A stretch of 64,000 nucleotides of DNA, taken from assembly GCA_017427285.1 (NCBI GenBank), contig JAFRTE010000044.1, positions 16,782 through 80,781 of the forward strand. The letters run 5' to 3'. Positions 42,289 through 50,763 of this stretch are shown in pieces. This DNA comes from Clostridia bacterium (lineage in GTDB: Bacteria; Bacillota; Clostridia; Oscillospirales; UBA644). The translations under genes were made by a program, and so were the position numbers. The notes beneath the pieces are model-generated. The model had not been told where the DNA came from and searched no databases. It worked only from the letters and a program-made list of their open reading frames with translations. Every line of letters starts with the position of its first letter. The stretch's first letter is position 1.

Positions 42289-43758
42289 TCAGGACAACGG
42301 AGAAGCTATGCTGTTATCATTTTTCTTTTGTTTTATCGTCCTGATTAGGAAAACGGTATAAACGACTGATAGCGCCGCGGCGGCAGCCGCTCCCGAAATA
42401 TAAGAAACGGTTTTGTCGAGACGGAAGCCTTCGTTTGCAATCAGTATATACGTCGTGCTTACCGCAGTCATAAACACCGCCGGAATCGCCGTGATCAGAG
42501 AGCCGAAACGGTATCTGCCCTTTTTAAGAAGATACGCCGTTGCAACCCACAGCGCGATCATCGCCAGCGTCTGATTGCTCCATGAAAAATACCGCCATAT
42601 TACCTGAAAACCGTTGTCGTTTACTATCGCAAACCACGTAAGCATCCCTCCGGCAATCAGCAGGGGGACCGTTATGAGAAGTCTGTTTGCGAGCTTTTTC
42701 TGATCAAGACCGAAAGATTCTGCAAGAATAAGTCTTGCGCTGCGAAAAGCCGTGTCTCCCGACGTTATCGGACAGATCACAACTCCCGCAACGGCAAGTA
42801 TTCCTCCGAATACGCCGAGCACTCCCGTTGAAATCTCATACACAACGTTTGAAGCGCCGTTTGTGAGCGCTTCGCTCAGAAACTGCGTTGTGCCGTAATA
42901 TGAAACGCCGGCCGCAGCCCAAACGAGAGCTATTATTGATTCGCTTATCATCGCGCCGTAAAATATTTTTCTGCCTTCCTTTTCGGAGGTTATGCATTTT
43001 GCTATCATGGGGGCCTGGGTTGCGTGAAAGCCCGAGATCGCGCCGCACGCAACCGTAATGAACATATAAGGCCAGACCGGCGTTCCGTCCGGATGAAGAT
43101 TTGAAAGCGATATTTCCGGAATCGTGTATTCGCCGCCCGAAAACAGTATTCCTCCCATTACCGCCGCAGCCATAATAATCAGCAATACGCCGAATACGGG
43201 GTAAAGCCTGCCTATCAGCTTATCGATCGGCAAAAGCGTTGCAAGCAGGTAATATATCAGGATCACGATCGCCCAGAAAGTTCCGTTCATCCACTCGGGG
43301 GTAAGTCTGTCGAGAAGACCCGCAGGACTTGTTACAAAGACCGTGCCGCACAAAACGAGCAATACAACGGAAAAAACCCGCATTACTGCTTTTACGGCTT
43401 TACCGAGATATATCCCCGAAAGCTCGGCGATCGATACGCCTTCATGACGCGAGCTGATCATACCGCTCATATAGTCGTGGACTGCGCCGCCGAGAACGGA
43501 GCCGAATACTATCCACAGAAAAACCACCGGGCCGAACACCGCGCCCATCAGCGCTCCGAAGATAGGCCCTGTTCCCGCAATATTCAGAAGCTGGACCAGA
43601 AACGCCTTTCGGGCCTTCATCGGAACGTAATCCACGCCGTCGTTTTTCGAATATGCGGATGTCGTCCTTGAGTCCGGCGAAAAAACCTTTTCCGTTATTT
43701 TTCCGTAAACGAAATAACCTGTAATCAGCACTGCGAAAGAAGCAAAAAGAGAAATCAT
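42289..43758 (-). CDS. cstA: Carbon starvation protein CstA-like peptide/pyruvate transporter
   Basis: A 489-residue membrane protein with about 13 hydrophobic segments. The CstA blocks are visible: NIAGTGPIFGALMGAVFGP and DYMSGMISSRHEGVSIAELSG in the first third, and GFHATQAPMIAKCI in the middle. CstA members import peptides or pyruvate during carbon limitation. It is shorter than E. coli CstA (about 700), as is usual in Firmicutes. The promoter at 43797-43825 faces away from the restriction-modification island. Confidence 0.9.
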   Translation of the reverse strand: MISLFASFAVLITGYFVYGKITEKVFSPDSRTTSAYSKNDGVDYVPMKARKAFLVQLLNIAGTGPIFGALMGAVFGPVVFLWIVFGSVLGGAVHDYMSGMISSRHEGVSIAELSGIYLGKAVKAVMRVFSVVLLVLCGTVFVTSPAGLLDRLTPEWMNGTFWAIVILIYYLLATLLPIDKLIGRLYPVFGVLLIIMAAAVMGGILFSGGEYTIPEISLSNLHPDGTPVWPYMFITVACGAISGFHATQAPMIAKCITSEKEGRKIFYGAMISESIIALVWAAAGVSYYGTTQFLSEALTNGASNVVYEISTGVLGVFGGILAVAGVVICPITSGDTAFRSARLILAESFGLDQKKLANRLLITVPLLIAGGMLTWFAIVNDNGFQVIWRYFSWSNQTLAMIALWVATAYLLKKGRYRFGSLITAIPAVFMTAVSTTYILIANEGFRLDKTVSYISGAAAAAALSVVYTVFLIRTIKQKKNDNSIASPLS

Positions 43759-43796
43759 GCCTCTCCGTTCCTTTTTTGTGAAATCTTACTCGCTTC

Positions 43797-43825
43797 ATTA
43801 TATCATACATTTTTTTGTTTTGCAA
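43797..43825 (-). promoter_or_regulatory. Promoter of cstA
   Basis: On the minus strand TTGCAA (43820-43825), 17 bases and TATAAT (43797-43802). Confidence 0.78.
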
Positions 43826-43889
43826 TAATATCGGCGCAGAGCAGTTTAAAAAAGTATAACGAAAGAAAAATACATATCTTCGCCGTAAA

Positions 43890-43938
43890 AAAACAATCCA
43901 CCGCTTAAGACGGGTACTCGTAAAGAAGTTTTTATGAT
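43890..43938 (+). repeat. Left inverted flanking repeat of the RM island
   Basis: Starts AAAACAATCCACC. It matches the reverse complement of 47170-47216 at 39 of 46 aligned bases, with two single-base gaps (aligned by eye). Both copies point inward, and a rho-independent terminator follows each one (here at 44002-44034). The rest of 43826-44107 has no gene. Confidence 0.7.
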
Positions 43939-44001
43939 TTTATCATACCTGTTGGAACAAGTAATATTATAGGTAAGAAAATACTGTTTAGTTAATTATA
44001 G

Positions 44002-44034
44002 GAGCATTGCATACCATAAGCAATGCTCTTTTTC
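44002..44034 (+). terminator. Terminator in the left flank of the RM island
   Basis: GAGCATTGC pairs with GCAATGCTC, and TTTTTC follows. No gene lies upstream on this strand, so it either insulates the methylase promoter or ends a short RNA that starts near the flanking repeat. Confidence 0.85.
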
Positions 44035-44107
44035 ATTATAAAAGCTACTTGTAATGATACACTACTTTCTCTCCTGAAAAAAAGAAGACCAATTCACAAT
44101 TCGAGTA

Positions 44108-44136
44108 TTGACATTTCGTGAAAAGTGATGTATAAT
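44108..44136 (+). promoter_or_regulatory. Consensus promoter of the methylase, with possible controller site
   Basis: TTGACA at 44108-44113, 17 bases, TATAAT at 44131-44136. Directly downstream GTATCACA (44141-44148) overlaps the expected transcription start. The same octamer lies just downstream of the controller-gene promoter (46926-46933, minus strand), which makes it a candidate controller-protein site. Confidence 0.85.
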
Positions 44137-44165
44137 ATGTGTATCACATTGTGGGAGGTATAAAT

Positions 44166-46013
44166 ATGAATAGAATAGTTGATTATAATTCCTGTTTCAA
44201 GTCTATTTACTATACACTTTATTCAAATGATAGTGCCAGCAGAGCTGAAACGATAGTTTCAGATATAAGCAAACTTCTTCTTTACAAATTATTAGTTGAA
44301 AAGCGCAAGAAAGCTATAAAGAGCGGAATAACAGGAATACAAATTATAAAGGAACTAAATGACGAACTTCCAAATCAGAGTACAAAATATACTGATTTCA
44401 ACCTTTCAGACGAAAGTATAAATTCAATCATAGATTCATTGAATGGAATAACAATATCCAATGCTCCATCTCATATTGTTGGTGATGCATTTCAAACTAT
44501 TATTGGTTCGCGAATAAGAGGAGATAAAGGACAATTCTTTACACCAAAGGAATTGGTTGAATGTATGGTTTCAATGCTTGATTTAAAAGAAGGCTCTACA
44601 ATAATAGATCCAGCTTGTGGTACAGGCGGATTCTTACAAGAGTCTTTTTCAAGAATGAAAGAACAATTTGGCGTAAAAGATATTAATTGTAATTTAATTG
44701 GAATTGATAAAGACAGGGATATGGCGGATATCGCTTTTGCAACCTCTGCAATCGCCTTAAAAGGTAAAACAAGGATATTTAATTCAAATTCTTTGGAGAT
44801 AGTAGATTCTCAAAATGAGCTTAATTACCTTATTGGAACTGCTGACTATGTATTTACGAATCCACCATTTGGTGCCAAAATCGGAATTACAAGCGAAGCA
44901 ATCTTAAGTCAATATGATTTTGGACACAATTGGGCTTTTATTGAAGATGAACAAAAATGGATAAAGCTTGAATCATTGGTAAAAAATCAAGCACCGCAGA
45001 TTCTTTTTATCGAATTATGTGTAAAACTTTTAAAACCGCATGGTATTCTCTCAATTGTTTTACCAGAAGGTATTTTCGGAAACGGAACTTTTGGATATAT
45101 ATGGGATTATCTAAAGCATAACGGTAGAATAATAGCAATGATAGATTGTCCTAGAAATACATTCCAGCCTTCTACTGATACGAAAACTAATGTGCTTGTA
45201 TTTGAAAAAGGTGCTGATTATACTCCAAATATTATGGTTGCAATTGCAAAAGAATGTGGACACGATAAAAGAGGAAGGGTAATCACATCAAGTGGGCAAC
45301 CTTGGCAAAATGATTTTTCTGTTATTTCAGATGCTTATAGATGCGGTGATGATAAAATATGGCATCCAGCTACTCTTACTGGTTCATATTATGTTCCGAG
45401 ATATCTAGCAAGTAAAGCAGAGTATTCCTATAAGAATGGATTTATTACTATTGGTGAATTGATAAATCAAGGCTTCCTAAAGAAGAAAAAGGGTAAGGAA
45501 ATCGGAAGTGAATCCTATGGGACTGGAGATATTCCATACATTAGGACATCGGATATTAACAATTTTGAAATATCATCTGATCCAACGAATTCGGTAAGTG
45601 AAGAGATCTACGAACAGTATGCAAAACAGCAAGGATTGTCAGTCGGAGATATATTATTCATTGCAGACGGAAGATATCGTATTGGAAAGACAGCAATAAT
45701 AACTCCTCACAATATTAAGTGTTTAATCCAAAGTCATATTGTTATTCTATCGTTAAAGGATACAGCTCCGTTTACACCATATGAATTGCTTTATTGCTTA
45801 AACACCGATATTGTTCAAGAACAGATTAGAAGTTATGTCTTTATTCAATCTACCTTGGGAACGCTCGGAAATAGAATATTAGAAATTGAAATTCCCCTTC
45901 CTGAAAAAAACGACGAATGGACCAAAAAAATACACGCATTTCAAAAAAACATAGAAATGCGTGCACAGTGCTTAGATATTTTGAAGCAATACGAGCATAG
46001 TCAATCATTATAA
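44166..46013 (+). CDS. N6-adenine methylase fused to a target-recognition domain (M.S fusion)
   Basis: A 615-residue modification enzyme. Residues 10-110 are a helical HsdM-like N-terminal domain. The methylase core has QFFTP at 123-127, the SAM site DPACGTGGF at 148-156 and the catalytic NPPF at 232-235. From about residue 425 it becomes an HsdS-like recognition domain (IGELINQGFLKKKKG, then DIPYIRTSDI), and the C-terminus is helical. One polypeptide therefore carries modification and specificity. The start at 44166 follows GGGAGG. It ends 3 bases from the convergent nuclease gene. Base composition is visibly AT-richer than the neighbours. Confidence 0.9.
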   Translation: MNRIVDYNSCFKSIYYTLYSNDSASRAETIVSDISKLLLYKLLVEKRKKAIKSGITGIQIIKELNDELPNQSTKYTDFNLSDESINSIIDSLNGITISNAPSHIVGDAFQTIIGSRIRGDKGQFFTPKELVECMVSMLDLKEGSTIIDPACGTGGFLQESFSRMKEQFGVKDINCNLIGIDKDRDMADIAFATSAIALKGKTRIFNSNSLEIVDSQNELNYLIGTADYVFTNPPFGAKIGITSEAILSQYDFGHNWAFIEDEQKWIKLESLVKNQAPQILFIELCVKLLKPHGILSIVLPEGIFGNGTFGYIWDYLKHNGRIIAMIDCPRNTFQPSTDTKTNVLVFEKGADYTPNIMVAIAKECGHDKRGRVITSSGQPWQNDFSVISDAYRCGDDKIWHPATLTGSYYVPRYLASKAEYSYKNGFITIGELINQGFLKKKKGKEIGSESYGTGDIPYIRTSDINNFEISSDPTNSVSEEIYEQYAKQQGLSVGDILFIADGRYRIGKTAIITPHNIKCLIQSHIVILSLKDTAPFTPYELLYCLNTDIVQEQIRSYVFIQSTLGTLGNRILEIEIPLPEKNDEWTKKIHAFQKNIEMRAQCLDILKQYEHSQSL

Positions 46014-46016
46014 GAA

Positions 46017-46691
46017 TCAATCAATCTTTGCAATTATTTCTTTAATCCAGCTATAAAACTCGTCTAATGTTTTGTTGCCTTGAGCAATATTGCATTCACG
46101 GTGACCGAATCCAACATTATCACTGTTATGCATTCGAGGATTTTTATGACAGGTTTCAATTGCAGCTTTTCCTCTCTCAGCAATTGAAAAAAGTTGATAA
46201 TCAATCGGTTGTCTACAAATAACACAAACAGTTGAATTAGGAATCATTTTCCCAAACAGTTCTTCCAAGTATTCTTTTATGTTGCTTGGAGGAACTGGTG
46301 CATTTTCCATTTGATACACAAGCCATGTCAACTTAGCGGCAACTAGAATACAAGAATCATAATCAGCCGCCTTTTCTCTTAGTTTGGCAATAACACCTGT
46401 TTTAAGCTGTGACATATCGATGCCATATTTAAGAAGTTCGCTATCATTTAGAAGCATAACCCATCTGTTGATTCTATTTGGTCCAGCGTCTTCGCTTTTC
46501 CATGCTGCACCAGTAGTCATGGTTGCATCTCGCTTTATTTTATCGGCGACACGTTTGTCCACCTTCAAAAGATGCTCTAAAAATGGATATTCACAACACT
46601 TACCTGTATGTCCAGCAGGAAGATGGCATTTTGCAGCAGCAACCTCAGCATATTTTGATCTCGACTTAATCGTGTTCAGACAGAATTTCAT
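46017..46691 (-). CDS. HNH restriction endonuclease (probable cognate nuclease)
   Basis: A 224-residue protein. An N-terminal segment has CHLPAGHTGKC near residues 22-32. The C-terminal part is an HNH/zinc nuclease: CVIC at 156-159, ETCHKNPR with H182, then NVGFGHRECN with H197, C200 and N201. The start at 46691 is chosen because GGAGG lies 9 bases upstream, inside the controller gene, with which it overlaps by 26 bases. Convergence with the methylase and coupling to the controller argue for the restriction nuclease of this system. It resembles HNH restriction enzymes, but no named enzyme is recognised. Confidence 0.82.
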   Translation of the reverse strand: MKFCLNTIKSRSKYAEVAAAKCHLPAGHTGKCCEYPFLEHLLKVDKRVADKIKRDATMTTGAAWKSEDAGPNRINRWVMLLNDSELLKYGIDMSQLKTGVIAKLREKAADYDSCILVAAKLTWLVYQMENAPVPPSNIKEYLEELFGKMIPNSTVCVICRQPIDYQLFSIAERGKAAIETCHKNPRMHNSDNVGFGHRECNIAQGNKTLDEFYSWIKEIIAKID

Positions 46692-46914
46692 CCACGTTGT
46701 CCTCCTTTTCATAATATAACAGCATATAAGGCTCAACATTAAGTGCTTTAGCAATACATACAATATTATTTAAGCTTACATTTCTATCGCCACGTTCAAT
46801 AGCACCAATGTAGGTTCTGTGCAAATCTGAAATGTCTGCTAACTGCTCTTGAGTTAATCCCATTCTATGACGATAAGCTCTTATATTAGCTCCTAAAAGT
46901 TTTAGATAATTCAT
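46666..46914 (-). CDS. XRE-type controller protein of the RM system
   Basis: An 82-residue helix-turn-helix protein of the XRE/C-protein type: LGANIRAYRHRMGLTQEQLA, the turn SDLHRTYIGAIERGDRNVSL and a C-terminal helix ending LLYYEKED. The start at 46914 follows AAGGAG with 6-base spacing; the longer frame to 46974 would cover the promoter. C proteins delay nuclease expression until the methylase is made. Here the nuclease gene overlaps its 3' end, and both promoters carry a GTATCACA element. Confidence 0.88.
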   Translation of the reverse strand: MNYLKLLGANIRAYRHRMGLTQEQLADISDLHRTYIGAIERGDRNVSLNNIVCIAKALNVEPYMLLYYEKEDNVDEILSEHD

Positions 46915-46925
46915 AGGCGGCTCCT

Positions 46926-46973
46926 TGTGATACTTATATTCATCATTATAACACACCACTCTTAATTTGTACA
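46926..46973 (-). promoter_or_regulatory. Promoter of the controller/nuclease operon with possible operator
   Basis: On the minus strand TGTACA (46968-46973), 17 bases and TATAAT (46945-46950). GTATCACA (46926-46933) lies between the start point and the ribosome site, and the same octamer overlaps the methylase start point. Arrangement fits repression by the controller protein, but binding is inferred. Confidence 0.75.
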
Positions 46974-47016
46974 CAGAATATAAGTAGCATTTAGGAGAAT
47001 TGGTACATTACATATG

Positions 47017-47128
47017 AAAAGCACTACTTCAACATATTGCTGAAATAGTGCTTTTTATACTATTTGGGGGATAACGGTAGTTATATAGTAAAAAAGACAG
47101 ATACCTCACATATAAAGGTATCTGTCTT
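47017..47128. terminator. Two hairpin terminators in the right flank of the RM island
   Basis: The first stem is AAAGCACTACTTCA/TGAAATAGTGCTTT (47017-47056), followed by TTTTT on +. The second is the perfect 13-bp AAGACAGATACCT/AGGTATCTGTCTT (47094-47128), with a T-run on the minus strand. They insulate the controller promoter from outside transcription. The rest of 46974-47244 has no gene. Confidence 0.85.
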
Positions 47129-47169
47129 CCTTTGTGTTATAGCCCGCTGTATAGGTCTTTACATAATAG

Positions 47170-47216
47170 CTGATGAAAACTTCTATATAAGTACCGGCCT
47201 TAGGGTGGATTGTTTT
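47170..47216 (-). repeat. Right inverted flanking repeat of the RM island
   Basis: The reverse complement starts AAAACAATCCACC and matches 43890-43938 at 39 of 46 aligned bases with two gaps in this copy. On the minus strand it is followed by the terminator at 47094-47128, as the left copy is followed by one at 44002-44034. Confidence 0.7.
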
Positions 47217-47244
47217 ATGTTTTCACTGATCTTTCAGCGATCGT

Positions 47245-47711
47245 TTATCTTTTTGCGGTTTTTCTTTTAATAAACGCCGCGGCAATACCGAGCGACGCCG
47301 TAAAGAGAGCCGCAAGGGTGACAAAACCGTATGTATCGCTTTCGTCGTCGCCCGTTTCGGGGTTTTCAACCTGCTGCTGATTCAGAATTACGGTAATTGT
47401 TGCCGCAGCTTTGCCGTCGTCAAAGTTTACGGTCACAATATGCGCTCCTGCAATGAGCTTCTGAAGCGCGGACGCCTTTATTGTTACTGCCGTGCTTCCC
47501 GCTTTTGCCGTAAAGTCTGCCGACGTGAGCGTTACGCCGTCGATCTCAACAGATCTGAAATGCTCGAAGCATTTTTCGTCTTCTGCGCTGCGCTTTACAA
47601 CGATTTCACAGTCTTTCTGACTGTCTCTTACCCATTCGCCGTTTGTGACTGAAACGACCGTATAATCGATCGGCTCGTTTTTGATCCATTTTCCTTGTTC
47701 AGTCGATCCTC
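47245..47711 (-). pseudogene. 3' fragment of a sortase-anchored surface protein
   Basis: The open frame runs from about 47711 to the stop at 47245 and lacks any proper start or signal peptide. It encodes one Ig-like module (IDYTVVSVTNGEW, CFEHFRSVEIDG, GAHIVTVNFDDGK) and a cell-wall sorting tail: NPETG, then a hydrophobic stretch (YGFVTLAALFTASLG) and a basic end KRKTAKR. It is the C-terminal end of a longer surface protein. Its 5' part is missing, and sequence upstream of about 47700 belongs to a histidine kinase on the other strand. Confidence 0.82.
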
Positions 47712-48194
47712 AAGCTCTCGCGCTTCGATTCAAACACCATAAGCTTCATTAAGGAAAATGTCCGCATACGCGATATAACCGATGCGGCTCTCGAAAATGT
47801 CACTGCGCTTTGCGACCTTCGGGGCGTTTCGGTAAAGATTACGGGAGGGGAGGAGGTATATTTTAAATGCGACCGCAGATGGCAGACAGAAGCTGTGACG
47901 AACATGCTGAAAAACTGCGTAGAGCATTCTCCGAAAGGCGGGGAAGTGAACGTCGTATGTGCACAGAACGGCATATATACCGAAATTGAGATGTCTGATG
48001 CGGGCGACGGTATTTCAAAAAAAGACCTGCCTCATATATTCGAGCGCTTCTATAAAGGTGAAAACGCGTCCCATGAAAGCGTCGGCATAGGGCTTGCGCT
48101 CTCAAAATCGATTATAGAGGAGGACAACGGGACAGTCACGGTAGATTCTTCGGAAAGAGGTACCGTTTTCAGAATAAAATACATGGCGTTTTAA
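47697..48194 (+). pseudogene. 3' fragment of a sensor histidine kinase
   Basis: The open frame begins at the junction near 47697 with SILKLSRFDSNT, the region after the H-box of a HisKA kinase. It continues through the ATPase core with N-box NMLKNCVEHS, G1 DAGDGI, F-box FERFYKG and G2 GIGLALSKSI, and ends at 48194. The sensor domain, membrane helices and phosphorylated histidine are absent, so it cannot be a working kinase. No response regulator is nearby. Its missing 5' end meets the missing 5' end of the surface-protein fragment. Confidence 0.85.
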
Positions 48195-48278
48195 ATTACG
48201 CGACAAACAGAAAACACCGTAAAGTCCCCGTATTTTAATGTCGATCTGCCGCGCGGACGGAAAAAACGATAAACGATG

Positions 48279-48326
48279 AAATACCACACGGACCGGTATA
48301 TATGGATCGGAATCAGGGTGGTATTT
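48279..48326. repeat. Stem-loop repeat, copy 1
   Basis: AAATACCAC and GTGGTATTT enclose GACCGGTATATATGGATC and AATCAGG. A second copy with the same internal order (CCAC, GACCG, AATCAG, GTGG) lies at 58769-58815. It also serves as a terminator for the kinase fragment, with T/A-runs on its right. Confidence 0.6.
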
Positions 48327-48372
48327 TAAAAAAAATTACGCATATAAACCGTTTATACGGTAAAACCGGATA

Positions 48373-48783
48373 TTACAATACCGACTTGGCAAAGTCTCCC
48401 GCGCGTTTGAAATCCTCGTCGGAAGGAAGCCCTTTATTTATGAATATCCATGATGCGGCGCAGTGAAACTCTTTATCGCTGAGGTTTATGCCCAACTCAT
48501 CCGTAACTTTTTTTACTGCTCCAAGGGTAGACGAACCGGAAGCGGAAGTGTTCATATTTATCACTTCGCCGATATTGTCTTTGTTTCTTGAAAGAAATTC
48601 TTTTACCTCTTTGTCAATATTCGCAGCGTACATCGCATTGATAAGAAACAGTTTGTCTGTCTTTTCGGGAAGATCTGCTGAAACGTTGATCGCCTCAACG
48701 CCGATTGCTTCTGATACTGCGTCGGCAAGTTTTTTTGTGTTGCCTTTTTTCGATTTTGTAAAATAGCGAATTGCTGTTTTCAT
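48373..48783 (-). CDS. Flavodoxin-domain protein
   Basis: A 136-residue flavodoxin-like protein that should bind FMN. The phosphate loop is TKSKKGNTKKLADAV at residues 9-23, in place of the standard TxTGNT. INMNTSASGSSTLGAVK supplies the second loop. It is the last gene of a MarR/nitroreductase/radical-SAM/flavodoxin operon, 18 bases after the radical SAM gene. An electron-donor role for the radical SAM enzyme is an attractive inference, because flavodoxin reduces such iron-sulfur clusters in other bacteria. Confidence 0.85.
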   Translation of the reverse strand: MKTAIRYFTKSKKGNTKKLADAVSEAIGVEAINVSADLPEKTDKLFLINAMYAANIDKEVKEFLSRNKDNIGEVINMNTSASGSSTLGAVKKVTDELGINLSDKEFHCAASWIFINKGLPSDEDFKRAGDFAKSVL

Positions 48784-48801
48784 GTTAAAATTCCTCCGTA
48801 A

Positions 48802-49917
48802 TTAAGCATTTTTATTTGTTTGACTGATAAGATTTTCAACAAGCCGGCGCTTTTCGTAAAGAACGCATCCGCCCTCGTGATCGTCGTTTAAAAGACCGCC
48901 TTCTCTCAGCGCAGTAAACAGAGGCGAGCGCATCGCTTCGCGAAGAGAAGTGGTTCTTACGTTCACATCCGAATATGGCGAAAACGGACACGGCTCTGCT
49001 CCTCCGTGGGAATTGATATGGAAAAAGCCCCGTCCCGCCGCCACACAGCCGCCAGTACTCTTTTCGTCTCCGGGAAAAGAGATATAAACCATTTCCGGCC
49101 GTTCTCCGCGCAATCTTGCAATCGCTTCGCGCAGGTATTCGCGTTCGCTTTCGCCCGGCGCAAGCTCTTTGCTTTCTTCCGTCACAGGCACAAACTCAAC
49201 GAAGATCACGGCTTTGCATCCGCGGCCCGAGAGACCCTGCAAAAATGCGTCGGAAGTTACCTCGCGTATATTTTCTGTCGTTACAGTAACGGACGATCCG
49301 AAAACGATCCCTCTTTGGTAAAGCGCGTCCATATTGGAGATCAAAAGATCGTAAATGCCGTTGCCTCGCCTTGTATCGGTCGTTTCACGCTCGCCTTCGA
49401 TGCTTATAATGGGAAGAAGGTTCCTGTTTTTGTCAAACAGATCGAGATACTGTGCTCCCAGAAATGTCCCGTTTGTAAATATCGGAAAGAGAATATTCGG
49501 TTTTTTTGCCGCAGATTCGATAACATCGCGCCTAAGCATCGGTTCTCCTCCTGCAAGAAGAATAAAGCTGATCCCGAGTTCGTCCGCCTCATCGAAAATA
49601 CGCAGCCATTCTTCGCCCGAGAGCTGCGACACGGGTTTTGAGTCTACGGTAGCGTTATTGCACCTTGAATAGCAGCCGGCGCAGTGAAGATTGCATTTGC
49701 TTGTGATGCTGGCAATCAGAAACGGCGGGATATGCTCTCCCGATTTCTCCGCCTTTTTTCTCTTTTTTGAAGCGGATCGGCTCGCAGCGGCAAATTTCAG
49801 CATAAATGCGGTTTCCCGCGGATTCTTTGCAGTCGCTTTCAAAGCGTCCGAAACTATGTGCTCGATCCCTTTTGACATATATTCCTGGATATTGAATTCT
49901 TCAGATTTTTCGCTCAT
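48802..49917 (-). CDS. Radical SAM protein with SPASM-like tail
   Basis: A 371-residue radical SAM enzyme. The cluster motif is C75xxxC79xxC82 in KCNLHCAGCYSRC. The SAM-binding GGEP appears as LAGGEPMLRRD near residue 125. The C-terminal region has extra cysteines (GGCVAAGRGFF, EPCPFSPYSD and GGCVLYEKRR) that resemble a SPASM or twitch cluster. Such enzymes often modify peptides or proteins, but no precursor peptide gene was found. It lies 20 bases after the nitroreductase gene and 18 before flavodoxin in a MarR-headed operon. Confidence 0.9.
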   Translation of the reverse strand: MSEKSEEFNIQEYMSKGIEHIVSDALKATAKNPRETAFMLKFAAASRSASKKRKKAEKSGEHIPPFLIASITSKCNLHCAGCYSRCNNATVDSKPVSQLSGEEWLRIFDEADELGISFILLAGGEPMLRRDVIESAAKKPNILFPIFTNGTFLGAQYLDLFDKNRNLLPIISIEGERETTDTRRGNGIYDLLISNMDALYQRGIVFGSSVTVTTENIREVTSDAFLQGLSGRGCKAVIFVEFVPVTEESKELAPGESEREYLREAIARLRGERPEMVYISFPGDEKSTGGCVAAGRGFFHINSHGGAEPCPFSPYSDVNVRTTSLREAMRSPLFTALREGGLLNDDHEGGCVLYEKRRLVENLISQTNKNA

Positions 49918-49937
49918 TTTCGATTATTTCCTTAAAA

Positions 49938-50747
49938 TCATTTCAAATTATACGACGCAATGTATCGTGTATCGTCACCGACGGAAAATCCCGGATCGGA
50001 TATATCAAATACTACGTCAAGTCCGCATTCCTTTGCCGTAAGCTCAAAGTGGCAAAGCGCTATGCCCATGTCGATTTTCTGCATGTCCCAATCGCCCGTA
50101 TCGTATCCCTTGCTGCGTTTTTCGTAGAAATTTATACGGTTTCCGTCAACAACAACTCTCCACGGCTGCTTATTGACTGCGGAAGGAGCAGTTCGGACCG
50201 CTTCGAGCGCCTCTTTCAGCCTTCCGGCTTTTTCTTCCGACAGCGGCGAGTCAAAGCTCCCGTCAAAAAACAGCTCGTCGAAATCAAAGCGGCTGTCCGC
50301 TTTTACGCCCTTTCGCATCATCGTTTCACGGAGAGACATCTTTTTTGCGGGATACCCGAGAGGGCTTACGCACGGCATTACCTCGTCTTCGGCGATCTCC
50401 ATTGCGCGCTCAAACGCAGCTCTGTTCATCGTTCCTGCGATCCAGGTCGTCCCGATCCCGAGAGACTCCGCAAACAGAACGATTTTTTCAAAAGCGTAAC
50501 CGAAAGCTTCTTCGGCGTGAGAAACACGGCGCATCTTACCTGCGATAAATGTGTCCGTGCCAACGATTACGGGGCTTGAAAGTCCGTATCTGACCGCGTC
50601 AAGAAGTTTCCATGTGATTTCGAGTCCGTACGGGTTTTCGACCTTTACGGCATATTCAAGTATTTTCCGAGCGTCTTCCTCGCGCAGTTTTTCTCCGTCA
50701 AAGGTGCGGACGCTCCGCCTTTTACGGATAGTATCAAGTAAAGTCAC
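49938..50747 (-). CDS. Nitroreductase family protein
   Basis: A 269-residue FMN-dependent nitroreductase-type protein. The N-terminal IRKRRSVRTFDGEKL contains the phosphate-contacting arginines, the centre has GIGTTWIAGTMNR, and the later APSAVNKQPWRV segment is a second family-typical loop. It resembles the TM nitroreductase group in which two half-domains form one chain. The substrate is unknown. It lies 16 bases after marR, which suggests control by that regulator. Confidence 0.87.
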   Translation of the reverse strand: MTLLDTIRKRRSVRTFDGEKLREEDARKILEYAVKVENPYGLEITWKLLDAVRYGLSSPVIVGTDTFIAGKMRRVSHAEEAFGYAFEKIVLFAESLGIGTTWIAGTMNRAAFERAMEIAEDEVMPCVSPLGYPAKKMSLRETMMRKGVKADSRFDFDELFFDGSFDSPLSEEKAGRLKEALEAVRTAPSAVNKQPWRVVVDGNRINFYEKRSKGYDTGDWDMQKIDMGIALCHFELTAKECGLDVVFDISDPGFSVGDDTRYIASYNLK

Positions 50748-50763
50748 GGCCTTTTCTCCTTAT

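Noticed and set aside
43941..43980. Short coding frame after the left flanking repeat
   Set aside because: The ATG-initiated frame is about a dozen codons, has no ribosome site and is not present in the right-hand copy.
48837..48960. Precursor peptide for the radical SAM enzyme
   Set aside because: No small frame with a leader-core pattern or ribosome site was found in the operon or its flanks.
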